Source: Nelumbo lutea
Taxonomy: Eukaryota; Streptophyta; Magnoliopsida; Proteales; Nelumbonaceae
DNA: 64,000 bases
Direction: 5' to 3'
Assembly (NCBI GenBank): GCA_022828595.1
Contig: JAKGHH010000004.1
Coordinates: 51,758,922-51,822,921 of the forward strand
How positions within the stretch are numbered: position 1 is the first letter of the stretch; every line of letters starts with the position of its first letter. Below, one piece after another: positions 53,500-63,959 of this stretch. The notes beneath the pieces were generated by a model, which did not search any database, was not told where the DNA came from, and saw only the letters and a program-made list of their open reading frames with translations. The position numbers were made by a program, and so were the translations under genes.

Positions 53500-54570
53500 G
53501 AAACACTGTGTTCACCATCATTCATCCGATCCCTTCTTTTGTTGATCAAAATTCACCGTTCTATCTTTATCCTTCTAACAACCCCAGTACAATGCTTGCT
53601 TCTTATTTGTTGAATGGAGATAATTATACGACTTGAAGAAGAGCCGTGATTAATGCTCTCAACGTCAAGAACAAGATTGATTTCGTGAGTGGAATTATTT
53701 AGAAGCTAGATCCGGGGAAGCAGGCAGAGTTGCTCTCCTAGATGAAGTGCAATTCCATGGTGGTGTCATGCATCTTCAATGCTTTAGCTAAAGACCTTCA
53801 TGAAAGCATAGTCTAGAAATGTGGAAAGATTTGGATGATAGATTTTCACAAGGAAATGCACCAAGAATTTTCCATTTCAAGCGAGAACTCATGTTACTCA
53901 AGCAAGAAAATCTTCCCGTCTCTATTTACTTCTCAAAACTCAAGGCAATTTGAGATGAATTGTCAGCCTACATTGTTGGACCATCGTGTACTTGTGGACT
54001 GTGCACTTGCGTAGTTCAGAAAAGATTTTATTACAGAATAGGAAAGAGATAAAGTGTATCAATTCTTGCTCGGCCTAAATGAGAAATTTAACATCACATC
54101 GAGCATTTTAAGCATGTACCCTATCAAGCATTAGTAGGATTTATGCACTCATATCACAAGAAGAAAAACATCAATCACTAATTGCTCAACATGGTCCGAC
54201 TACCAAGTCGTCGCTTTTCATGTGGTAGGCCCAAGATTCAACTCGAAGGGAGGAAAAGAAAGGTCCAAGATTCACTGTGATCATTACAAGAAACAAGGCC
54301 ACAATAACGATTACTGCTTTGAATTGTTTGGGTATCCACAGAATTGGGGAAATCGATCAAAGTCCTCATCCAAGAACGGCACTGGTAATCAACAAAAATC
54401 TGTTGTTGGCACAAGCTTAGTCCAAGTAGCTTCTCCAATTTCCAGCTTATCCAATGAGCAATATCAACAGTTATTAAGCACCATCAACAGTCTGTCTTAT
54501 CTACTAAATAATGATAAACATACTTTCTCAGCCAACTTTGCAAGTAAAGTCACTACCTCTTCTTAGCTTT
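53500..54570 (+). pseudogene. Copia gag with damaged zinc knuckle
   Basis: Reads FYLYPSNNPSTMLASYLLNG near 53560, then CNSMVVSCIFNALAKDLHES, and later KIHCDHYKKQGHNNDYCFEL, where the second Cys of the CCHC knuckle is Tyr. Several stops (near 53636, 53700 and 53741). Confidence 0.8.
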
Positions 54571-55780
54571 TGGATAGTGGGGCCCAGATCACATGGTTCC
54601 CACTAACTCTAAATTTGCTTCTACATCTATTGCATTGGCATTAGCACTGAAACCGGTTCAGTTGCCAAATGGAACACTATTACCGGTTCAGTCACAAAGT
54701 GACATAGCATTGTCTTCGGATCTGGTATTAAATGATGTATTGTTCATTCTGGGGTTTTAGTGTAATCTTATATCTGTTGGTAAACTTACCAAAGACCTGA
54801 ATTGTATTGTGTTGTTCTTTCCTACTTTCTATGCTCTTTAGGACCTAACATCCAAGAAGATGATTGGTGTGGGCTTAATGCGTGATCGATTGTATCATTT
54901 CACTTCCATTCCGCCATCCTTCTCTTTGCACAATACCCACACACATGATCCATGTATGTGGCATTCAAGGTTGGGCCATGCTTCTTATGAGAAATTTGCT
55001 TTGATTCTAGAATTGCACATTACTATACTTGATGATGATTGTTGTGACATTTGTTGTCGAGCGAAACAAACACATCTTTCTTTCCCCATTAATCATACCA
55101 AATTCGATGCACAAATTACACATACATTGTCATATTTGGGGAGGTTATCACACCCCATCCCATTCTGGAGTTCATTATTTCTTAACAATTGTAGATGATA
55201 ATTGTACTCGAGTTACATGGGTGTGTTTGTTACAATATAAATCAGATGCTTGTTCTTTTCTTGTAATATTTTGTGAAATGATCAAAACACAGTTCAATGC
55301 TCAAGTTAAGTATATCCGTTTGGACAATGGGTCCAAATTTCTCTCTTGACCTATTCAAGATTATTTGACAACACATGGGATCTTACATCAAACATCTTGT
55401 GTAGACACCCCTCAACAAAATGGGGTCGTTGAGTGCAAGCACTAACACCTACTTGAGATAGTAAGGGCCTTACGGTTCCAAGAACACCTACCAATCGAGT
55501 TCTAGGGAGAATGTGTTCTGACAGCAGTTTACATCAATAATCACTTACCAACTCCAGTACTTGCTCGGAAATCACCATATGAACTTTTCAACAAGCCTCC
55601 TTCATACAATCATTTTCGTGCATTTGGCTACTTCTATTATGCAAGTATATCACGATGTGGGCATGATAAATTTGATGCTCGTGCCACTAAATGTGTGTTT
55701 GTTGGATATCCTAATGGTCAAAAAGGATACAAATTATGGCTTGACTATTAAGTGGATATTTGTGTCTAGAGATGTGATTT
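54567..55780 (+). pseudogene. Copia protease and integrase fragments
   Basis: Protease LLDSGAQIT near 54568, then a frame change. MWHSRLGHASYEKFALI and CCDICCRAKQTH form the pre-integrase zinc region. Integrase: FLTIVDDNCTRVTWVCLLQY, PQQNGVVECKH with the catalytic Glu kept but Arg changed to Cys, then a stop. Confidence 0.8.
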
Positions 55781-56179
55781 TCTTTGAACACAAATTTCCT
55801 TTTGCTAAGGGCGACATGCCTTTAGACCCATTTCCACCATCAACCATACCTCTACCAACCGTTGATGACATAGTGGCTAATACAATTCCCAATCAAACGC
55901 TTAGAACTAAACCAGTTTATGACATCTTACAACCCTTTATTAGTTCAAAATTACCTGAACACACCAATAACATGGACATTATCACTTCGCCAACTCCTGA
56001 ACCTGTGGTTCCTAGCCCACCAACCCCACATAACCATCGCCCACTTCGCTTCAAGAGACCTCCCCCACACCTGGCGGATTAATATTTGTCCAACACTTCA
56101 GTCACAAGCTAAATCATGTAGCACTCACTACTCAATCTTCAATTTTCTAACTATGGGTTCAATCCCCTCTACATAACCT

Positions 56180-56960
56180 AAGCCTTCTTGTTATGATGAA
56201 GCCAACAAACATGACTGTTGGAAGCAAGCTATGTCAGCCGAACTAGCTGTACTTGAGTGCACCCATACCTGGACATTGACTAACTTACCACCGGGAAAGA
56301 CTCTCATTGGGTGTTGTTGGGTCTATAAAGTCAAGTTCAAACCCGATAGTACTGTTAAGCGTTACAAAGCCCACTTGGTAGCAAAAGGCTAAACTCAAAC
56401 TGAAGGCATTGATTATACAGAGATATATGCCCCAATTGCTAAGCTCGAAATAGTACACAGCCTTTTGGCTCTAGCTGCAGCCCATGGGAACTATATCAGA
56501 TAGATGTGGACAATGCTTTCCTCCATGGCACTCTCCATGAAGAAATCTACATGGTTCCTCCACCTGGACTTCTACATCCTAAGGATCAGCGTGTATGTCG
56601 CTTGAACAAATCCATTTATGGCCTTAAGCAAGCCTCACCCAATTGGTTTGAAACTTTAGCTCATTCTCTTCACCAACGGGATTTCAAACAATCAGTTGCT
56701 AATAATACCCTTTTTACTTCAGTACAATCAAGCAGCATTCTTGTTGTACTTTCATATGTTGATGACTTGGTGATTGTTGGAAATGACCCAACTCGTATTT
56801 CTTCTCTCAAAGATTACCTACGACAGTGTTTTCCAATTAAGGACCTTGGAGTCCTTTGATATTTTCTTGGAATTGAGGTTTCTCGGTCTTCCTCAGGTAT
56901 TGTTCTTAGTCAACGAAAATATACTCTTGACATCCTTAAGGATTCAAGCATGCTAGGTTG
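56180..56960 (+). pseudogene. Copia reverse transcriptase
   Basis: WKQAMSAELAVLE-like start, YKARLVAKG-like segment with stop near 56391, then VDNAFLHGTLHEEIYMVPPP-like reading at 56505 (Val codon lost), YGLKQASPNWFETLAHSL and an intact YVDD in LSYVDDLVIVGND. A TGA at 56857 interrupts before YFLGIEV. Confidence 0.85.
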
Positions 56961-58182
56961 TAAACCCAGTACATTCCCCATTGTGCAACAACATTTTTTG
57001 GGACCTGAATCTGGCTTACCAATTGATTGCCCTGATCAAGACAGACATCTTGTGGGTCGTCTCCTCTATCTCACTATCACAAGACCAGAACCCACTTATT
57101 CAATTCATATCCTAAGCCAATTTATGAGTGATCCTAAGCAACAACATTTGGATGCTACAATGCATGTACTTCGATATTTAAAAGCTACACCTGAGCAAGG
57201 AATACTCCTTCCGACTGATTGTGATCTCCAATTGCAAGCTTACTGTAACTCAAATTGGGCTGGTTGCCCAACCACTCAGAAATTCACCACCAGCTATTTC
57301 ACAACTCTGGGCCACTCCCCTTTTGTCATGGAAGAGTAAGAAACAAGCAACAATGACATGCTCTTTTGCTAAAGCCAAGTGTCATGCAATGGAAGCCGCC
57401 ACTAGTGAACTATTGTGGCTAAGACAACTCTTCTCTAATCTTGGTCTCTCTTATCCACAACCCATGAAGTTATACTATGATAACAAGACAGCACATCACA
57501 TAGCTACTAATCCAATGTTTCATGAGTGTACTAAACATATTGAAATAGATTGCCACTTCATACAAGAGCACCTCCAAGCTAGGGGTGATCATGGGTCGGG
57601 TCAGGCCGGGCTTTGCACTTATGATAAGGGCTATAGCTTAGGCTCAGGCCCAGCCTGGCCCAGGGTTCCGGGCCTAAAACATAAGCCCTAACCCAGGTCT
57701 AAACGGGCCCGGGCCAAGCCAGGCTTGATTTTGGGCCAATGTCTTTCATATGTGTAAAACATTACGTATCTATAATATTTTATATTAAATGACATAATAT
57801 GCATATAAACTTATTTTATACATTATATAATATAAAATATTACATATAATATAAATTATACATGTCATGTTATAATATTTATTTATAAAACATATAATAT
57901 AATGTAAAATAACTTGTATACATTATACACAAAATGTGTCGGCTTGGGCCCGGGCCAAGCCTGAACACAAAACCTAGGCCCAAGCCCAGAATTTCTGGGT
58001 TGGGCCGGGCCGAACTGAAATGATCACCCCTACTCCAAGCAAAAGCCATTATTATTGCTCATCTTCCTACATCGGTTCAGCCCGCAGACGTTTTCAAAGT
58101 TATTGGACGAGATAGGTTTGCTTCTTTATTACCCAAGTTGAGCATTTTTAATCCTCATGCTCCAACTCGAAGGGGGTATTAG
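56950..58182 (+). pseudogene. Copia RNase H, split by a MITE
   Basis: VGRLLYLTITRPEPTYSIHI, QLQAYCNSNWAGCPTT (the catalytic Asp in the usual Y-x-D-x-D-W is Asn), AKAKCHAMEAATSELLWL, LYYDNKTAHHIATNPMFHEC, HFIQEHLQA. Interrupted at 57580-58032 and continued with FKVIGRDRFASLLPKLSIFN. The stop TAG at 58180 lies in the LTR. Confidence 0.85.
57580..58032. mobile_element. hAT-type MITE with 8-bp target duplication
   Basis: 453 bp. The left end taggggtgatcatgggtcgg and reverse complement of the right end taggggtgatcatttcagtt share a 13-bp terminal inverted repeat taggggtgatcat. A perfect 8-bp duplication ctccaagc lies at 57572-57579 and 58033-58040. Subterminal regions are rich in gggcc/ggccc; the centre is very AT-rich. 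No coding capacity. Confidence 0.93.
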
Positions 58183-58365
58183 GAGAATATGGTTGTTGCG
58201 ATGAGTTAGTTGCGGTGAGTTAGTTGTGATGAGATTTGTTGCACTCTGTTACGATGAAGGATCTGGAATGCCACGTCAGATTCCCTGAAATAAGTGTATA
58301 TATGTGACAAGTTTAATGCAATATTATCATTATTCTTTGACCATTTTCTCTACTGCCAATTTACA
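58177..58365 (+). repeat. 3' LTR
   Basis: 189 bp, starting TATTAGGAGAATATGG like the 5' LTR and ending AATTTACA. It has an extra 12-bp repeat of gagttagttgc type. Confidence 0.88.
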
Positions 58366-58370
58366 TATTA

Positions 58371-60750
58371 ATGGTCGTTCTTTTAATCTGTATTAATGGT
58401 CATTTTCCTCAGTATTGAGATTTTGTGCACCTACTTGAGCAACCTATGAATAAATCGGAACCTCAACCAGCTCCTGATCTCCAACCAGTACCCAGTGCCA
58501 GTCTGAGTCGAAGGACACTTTGGCTTTGGTTCTTTCTCCACCATCAGCCAGAGTTGAAGTCTCGTCCCCTGCTGCTACTTCGGTTAGAGTTTCATCAAAA
58601 ACATATCATCTTGCTTCCCATACCCAGGCTACTCTACAATGTATATTCTCAACAGATACTCGGAGCCCGTCGACCTATCTATGAGGCAAGCATCCTCAGA
58701 TTGATCTCCTTTTAGGCCTAGAAATAGAGGACCAAAGACATGATCTTCCTATTTTTGATCGATCAGAATCCTTGGTGACCCAATCTCCTATTGATAAGAC
58801 TGTCTCCCTTGACCATACTTTAGTTAAACCCACTAATGAAACTGAACAAAACTTGTAAGTACTTGTTATGGGAGCTCAAACTTCACTTGGCCCTCAACAT
58901 CCCCACCATTGCCAATGTTAATCTTAAGTTGGAACAGTCGTGGGGCTGCTCGCCTCAAGGCAGTTCAAGGTTTATGGGTTTTGGTCTAAAATCCCAATTG
59001 AGAAAATAGATCAGCCCTAATGGTATAACTACTCTTGTTTACAAAGAATGTTCGGATCTAATGGGGATGAAATTATTCTTTATACTCACGAATTTTTTCA
59101 GCATAAGAAATTGCTAAGGCAGTTAAGTCATACATTTCTGTGTCTCATACCTAAAAAGGTGGATTGTACAAAAGCCTAGGATTAAAGGCCTATCAATTTG
59201 TGTAATGTATTGTATAAAGTTTTGGCTAAGATCATTGTTAATTGTCTTTGTCCTTTGTTGGACAAATGTCTTGCCCCTACCCAGGCCGCTTTTGTCCCAG
59301 GCCAGCAAATGTCTAATAATACTATCATTACCCATGAAATGTTTCACGTCTTGAAACACCATAAATGGGGTATGGGAAATGTAGCCACTAAAATATGGCT
59401 AAAGTTTATGATAGAGTAGAATGGCCTTACTGAAAATCCTAAGCACCCTAGGGTTTTCTTTTGATTTCTGTCAACTCATTCAGGAGTGTGTGTCCACTGT
59501 TTCCTTTTCAGTCCTTATTGCTTCGGAATGTCACTTTTCTCCCTCTAGGGGCTTCAGACAAGGGGACCCTCTTTCCCCTTACCTTTTTTTATTTTGGCAA
59601 TGAAAGGATTGTCTCGAATGCTCTTCCAAGCTAAGTCTGAAAATAAAATTTAAGGTATTAAAATATCTCCTTTTACGCCCTCTATCTCCCATTTGTTCTT
59701 CATAGATGATATCATGCTTTTTGTTAGAGCTCATAGGGAAGATCTAGACAATCTAAAAACTATCCTTCTTCAGTTTCAACATTTGTTTGGCTGTTAATCA
59801 ATCTTGATAAGTCAAAAATATTTTTAGCCAAAATATTCACCCTAGATATCAAAGATAATTAAGCGCTAGCTTCATATTAAGTCTTTGGACCATCGTTCTA
59901 AATATCTTGGGCTTCCCATTTGTTGGTCCAGAAATAAAAATAATGATCTTTCTTACGTGCTAAACAATATCAAAGCCAAATTAAATCAATGGAAAGTGTC
60001 TTCTCTCAATCAAGCGGAGAAACAAATCCTAATTCAGGCTGTCTTGGAGTCCATTCCAGTCCACTCCAAGAGCATCATTCAATTTCCCATTAAAACTATC
60101 TCAAAAATTGACAAAACAAAATAAAAATTTCTGGTAAGCAAAACCTGATGTTAATCCCCAAAAATGTCAACCTGATTCTTTTAAAAAAAATTGACATGTC
60201 ATTTTATCAATTAACAGCACAAGTTATGGACTCAAATCTGAAAATCTAAATATCTCCGTGATAACTTATTTTTTCCTTATTCTATTAGGGAAATAGTTCC
60301 TTTTTTTGAAAATCTATGGCCCCTAAACTTAGGGAGATCTGCCAGGAGGTGAGTTTTCTTTTAAACTCCAATTCATTAATGATGATTGATCAGGTTCCCT
60401 TGATAAAGAAAATTTGCAACTTTCGGTGGCTGACAACCCATTTCCCCATCCTTATCAAATACACCTACTGCAAATTTCATTAGGGAGGGTTCTTGGAAAC
60501 AGCAGCTCCTTGACCATCACTTTTCTCAAGAGGATGTTTCTGATATTCTTAGTACTCCCATTTTTCTTGAGGATAATTCTGTGAATTGGATTTGAACTCT
60601 CCAACTCCAATCCTACTCTGTCATGTAAATGGTTCTTAATTCCCTCTACTACAAAATTCGGTCCAAATTACGACTCAGAGATTCATCTTTTCAGACTGGC
60701 CTTAAACGTGAAACATGCAAATCATTTTTCAAATTCTACATTAGGCCATC
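58371..60750 (+). pseudogene. L1 ORF2 (endonuclease start and RT), decayed
   Basis: ILSWNSRGAARLKAVQ near 58923 (endonuclease start); most of the endonuclease is missing. [67 protein letters not shown] near 59555, FIDDIMLFV near 59700 (standard FADD changed to FIDD), HRSKYLGLPICWSRNK near 59890. The region beyond 60130 is degenerate. Many stops and frame changes. Confidence 0.75.
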
Positions 60751-61059
60751 ACTTTGTTTAGAAAAGTTCCTATAGAGATGTCCATGTATTTGTGATTCCG
60801 GTCACTTTCTGGATTACGGTTGAATAGAAGAGCAAATCCATTCAAACAGAATCAAGTGGTAGTGATCCAAAATACTAAACATCAAGGAATCTTCGAAATG
60901 CTTTTTTAAACAATCTTTGAAATGCCGAATAAATCAATTTTACAACAATAAATCCACATAAATTCAGGTACAAACTCAGTTAGCCTCTTCTGTACAACTC
61001 CGCTTGGTAAATCAAAATTTCTGCGCTTTTATGTCGAGGATCAGGTAAACTTGCCAAAT
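60751..61059. other. Probable 3' flank or UTR of the minus-strand gene
   Basis: No element or frame recognised. It lies just downstream (minus-strand sense) of the stop at 61060-61062 and may hold the 3' UTR. Confidence 0.35.
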
Positions 61060-61345
61060 TCAAATCCCTTGTTGATCTGCAGCCTTTTTCCTCTGTTTCT
61101 TTGCATGGGATTGTCCTTTCTTCTTTGATAAATCTCTAGATCGTTTCCTTTTCTTGTTAGCTTTTGGTTTCTCCTCCCTCTCCCCAGAAGGGGAGTCACT
61201 GATGGACCCATCTTCATCTGAACTTAAGACCAAGTCCTCCACAACATCCTCTTCTAATGCCACCTCTTGCTGTTGTGTATGTTGTTTCTTCATTCTTTTT
61301 TTCTTCTTCCTCTTCTCATCATCATCAACCTTTTGATGTTTAAAA
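61060..61345 (-). CDS. Terminal exon of unidentified gene
   Basis: The acceptor (minus strand) is ggaatgcag. It supplies the last base of an Asn codon, then FKHQKVDDDEKRKKKK and the acidic/basic tail to QQGI and TGA. The alternative acceptor 12 bases on would shift the frame into a stop, so this boundary is preferred. Confidence 0.7.
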
Positions 61346-61743
61346 CTGCATTCCAGATTATTAAATGTTGGATTTAAGATAAACATAAAAAAAGAATAGA
61401 AAGAAATGTTCTTATATGATAGTCATACTTATTATCACCCCCTGGTAACCAGGACGAGCTAAAAACAGCAGCACCTTCCTCATTTTCCATATTGTCTTCT
61501 TCATCGGTTCCTGACATCTTATTCCCAAAGACAGATGATTGTGCTCCAACAAGAACGCTACAAATGAGATAAAACTTATTATGTGACATATTTGACCAGG
61601 TGCTATAAATAAATGTTCAAAGATCCAGCAAATAAAATGAAACAAAACCTGGATTCCACCATTGAATTCTTTCTTTCATCTGCTCTTTGGCGCAAGGTAA
61701 CAACATATTGTGATAGGGGGCTAGCTCCTGATACCTTCTCCAC
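61060..61743 (-). CDS. Unidentified host gene, last three exons (Lys/Arg-rich C-terminus)
   Basis: Three minus-strand exons (61743-61649, 61557-61429, 61345-61060) join in phase with GT-AG introns into 169 codons plus TGA. The reading runs VEKVSGASPLSQYVVTLRQR, ADERKNSMVESSVLVGAQSS, a Glu/Asp-rich stretch (GTDEEDNMENEEGAAVF), SSSWLPGGDN, then alternating acidic and very basic tracts (EKRKKKKRMKK, EEDVVEDLVLSSDEDGS, KANKKRKRSRDLSKKKG, AKKQRKKAADQQGI). The basic tracts look like nuclear or nucleolar localisation signals. I do not recognise the family; a ribosome-biogenesis or other nucleolar protein is a guess from composition only. The upstream exons lie beyond a transposon-filled intron and probably off the right edge. 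Confidence 0.7.
61429..61557 (-). CDS. Penultimate exon of unidentified gene
   Basis: The acceptor is tcatttgtag and the donor gtatga. It encodes VLVGAQSSVFGNKMSGTDEE then DNMENEEGAAVFSSSWLPGG. Confidence 0.72.
61649..61743 (-). CDS. Internal exon of unidentified gene
   Basis: The acceptor is catgctacag and the donor gttttg. It encodes VEKVSGASPLSQYVVTLRQR then ADERKNSMVES. It is open in this frame and in phase with the next exon. Confidence 0.65.
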
Positions 61744-61997
61744 CTGTAGCATGCCATGAAATAAGATATCTGTTGTTTCTCCCTAATTAGTCTCAGTCAA
61801 AACATCCTAAAACCAAAAGGGGAATAGTTGATTATGGAGGTGTTTGGAACCAATGCCATTTCCTGAGAGGCGTTTTTTTTTTGAGAAAACAGTGCTGCAT
61901 TGACATGTCGTTTTCTCAGAAAAAGTTTTTTTTTTTATTTGGTATCATTGTTGTTGCTGCCAGAGGTGTTTTTCAATGCCATGTCAGCATACTACTG

Positions 61998-62537
61998 TAA
62001 AAATCAGACATGGTGAAACATTGTAAAATATGCAAAAATATAGAATGATATTTTATAAAATGATAAAAGAAGCATTCGCACACCTTTTTAAATTATGTTC
62101 TTGTTCCAAATCATTAAACAAATCTAAGAAATTAAGGCTATAGACAAAAAGAATGCAATCTGAAGTTGTCCTGTAAAACTTAAGATTCAAAACTACATGA
62201 CAGAATGAGTTAAAGAAAAATTTATACTTGTAGAAAATGTAAATGGATCTAATAGATCAATCAAACAATCTATTACACAAACAAAAACAAATATTAACTT
62301 CATGTTTGAAATGAATATTGAGCTGCCTCAAAGTGGTAATCATGTTAGGCAGGTAAATAATACTGCTACTCCATGTATCAACAATAACTTATATTGTAAT
62401 ACTATCTCTTGTACTCCGCATAATGTTGGTAATGTTCACTGGGGAATATGTCCATCCCAATAAATTTTCATTGTCACTACCCATAAAAATGGAAATATGT
62501 CATGGAAATATTGGGAATTTAGGGACATATTAAACCA
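61998..62537. mobile_element. MULE-type MITE, copy 3 (left-truncated)
   Basis: Shares gatattttataaaatgataaaagaagcatt with copy 1 (near 28410 and 62048) and cattaaacaaatctaagaaa with copies 1 and 2. It ends gggacatattaaacc, whose reverse complement starts GGTTTAATATG like the family terminus. The left terminus is missing. It is the uninserted counterpart of the solo-LTR site in copy 2. Confidence 0.6.
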
Positions 62538-62864
62538 TGCTCCAGATTGTAACTCCTACTCTCCTAGTGACCTAAACAATCTTTTGAGTTTCATTTCTCT
62601 TTGCTCTATACTTTCATTGTATCTTTGGTAAAGTTGCAGACTGATCTGCTCTCTGTGTTATCCAATTAAAGCTATGATTGCTTGTTTCTATTTTCTTAAG
62701 CTTCAACTGTCAACCTATGTTACTAGGATACAACACAATATGTCACCCACACCCTTGTACAGGTATCCAGGTAACATACTAACATACTGTCAAATGATCG
62801 AATCCCTCGAATCTAATTGCTTCCCCTCCTCTTGGTCTGTCAACCAGTCAAACACAGAAGTTGT

Positions 62865-63645
62865 CCTTGGATTTTCAGTCCTTGGGCTGGGCCTAGGCCA
62901 AAAACCTTGAGCTTTCTTATTTTTCAGGTTGGACTTGGGTCTAGCACTTAGGTTGCCCAAGCCCAACCCAACCTCAATGGCCAAACCCAAAAGCTTGGCC
63001 CAACTGTACACAAACATAAATACATGTGTACATAAATGCATATATACAATGGTATAGACAGGAATTTCTTTTCTAGTGGGGTCATTCAATAACTTAAAAG
63101 TGGTTACCAGAAAGTTTGGTGCAAAAGCATCAACCATTTGGAGAAGAAAATGTAGAAGAAAACCCCAAAAACCCCAATGTTTTGGGGATCTCCGTTGCAC
63201 AAAATAGTTCAAACCACTATTACGAAAAAAAGGGAAAATGATGGAAAAAATTCAAGAGGGTTTTCTGGGGTTCTAATTTCAGGAGGAAAGGAATGTTCTG
63301 CCCCTCTCTCTTATATTTTCATTTAACTTTAATGAGGTCAATATGGGAAAGTTGGACTAAATCAATACATGTACTCAATTTTTTGAACTACAGTGGGGTC
63401 AATTGACCCCACTCAGATACACGTAGCTCCGCCCCTGCATGCATATATACAAAATATACATGTTTCCTATTCAATGGTTTAAATTGTTTATACAAAATAT
63501 GTTTAAGGTAGCTTTTTAATATATTGGGCCTAATATGCCCACTTGAGCCTAATTGACCAACCCAAGTCTGCCCTACTCCCAAGCCCAACCCAAGTATGTC
63601 AAATTTCAATGTGGGCTAGGCCTAGGTTGGATCAATGTTTTAAAA
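62865..63645. mobile_element. GGCCTAGG-type non-autonomous element with a nested insert
   Basis: The left side cttgggctgggcctaggcc and right side gggctaggcctaggttgg are inverted counterparts, with cccaagcccaaccca on each side. The arms are separated by AT-rich sequence, resembling the hAT MITE at 57580 in base pattern but with different ends. A second element (about 63048-63438) is nested in the AT-rich centre. Confidence 0.5.
63048..63438. mobile_element. Nested element with cgtagctccgcccctg end
   Basis: Starts around tatagacaggaatttctttt and ends agtggggtcaattgacccca ... cgtagctccgcccctg, a terminal sequence common in plant non-autonomous DNA elements. The string tgcatatatacaa is present on both sides (63036-63048 and 63439-63451). 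Confidence 0.45.
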
Positions 63646-63734
63646 CGAGGAGGCGTCACGCAAGGCATTCCACTACCTAGAGGCATGAGGTGTAGTTCAA
63701 AATGCAAGAGGCATAAGCTGAAAACAGAAACAAA

Positions 63735-63959
63735 TGTTTGAAGATTTCTGTTCTAATTTCATTGAGAAGATCTGTACAAATATATACAACTTCTAAGAAT
63801 CAATCTAGGAGCTATTCTAGGAAATTAACCCACTAATTTAGCCTAAAGAAAAAAAGGAAACTAAATCACAGCCTAAATAAGAAAATAAATAACTAAAAAA
63901 ACAGGAAAGATTCTGACTCGGATTCCACAAGGAATAATCCTCGTCATCCCTTTCCAACA
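63735..63959 (-). repeat. 3' LTR of right-edge copia element
   Basis: 225 bp with inverted termini TGTTGG / AAACA. A TATA-like TATATATTTG sits near its end on the minus strand. The left flank acaaa (63730-63734) would be the target duplication; its partner is outside the window. Confidence 0.75.

Larger units (their letters stand above)
53215..58365 (+). mobile_element. Ty1/copia LTR retrotransposon with TA...CA ends
   Basis: A 5151-bp element with LTRs 53215-53391 and 58177-58365, primer site tggtatcaaagc at 53392-53403 and a perfect 5-bp target duplication tatta (53210-53214, 58366-58370). Gag, protease, integrase, RT and RNase H are recognisable and decayed. It is a different copia lineage from the others: the gag knuckle is followed by F-E-L-F-G-Y-P, and the integrase differs. 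A hAT MITE (57580-58032) sits in its RNase H domain. Confidence 0.92.
52780..60750 (+). mobile_element. L1-type LINE split by a copia insertion
   Basis: Left part 52780-53214 carries ORF1; right part 58366-60750 carries the end of ORF1 or spacer, endonuclease start and RT. The copia element 53215-58365 and its tatta target duplication separate them. It is a different L1 lineage from the intronic ones, with a fuller RT. Both termini are uncertain, and no poly(A) tail was identified. Confidence 0.7.

Noticed and set aside
62790..63212. 140-codon minus-strand ORF
   Set aside because: It spans the arms of a GGCC-type MITE and a nested element. The peptide shows no domain, and neither end fits splice sites of the minus-strand gene.
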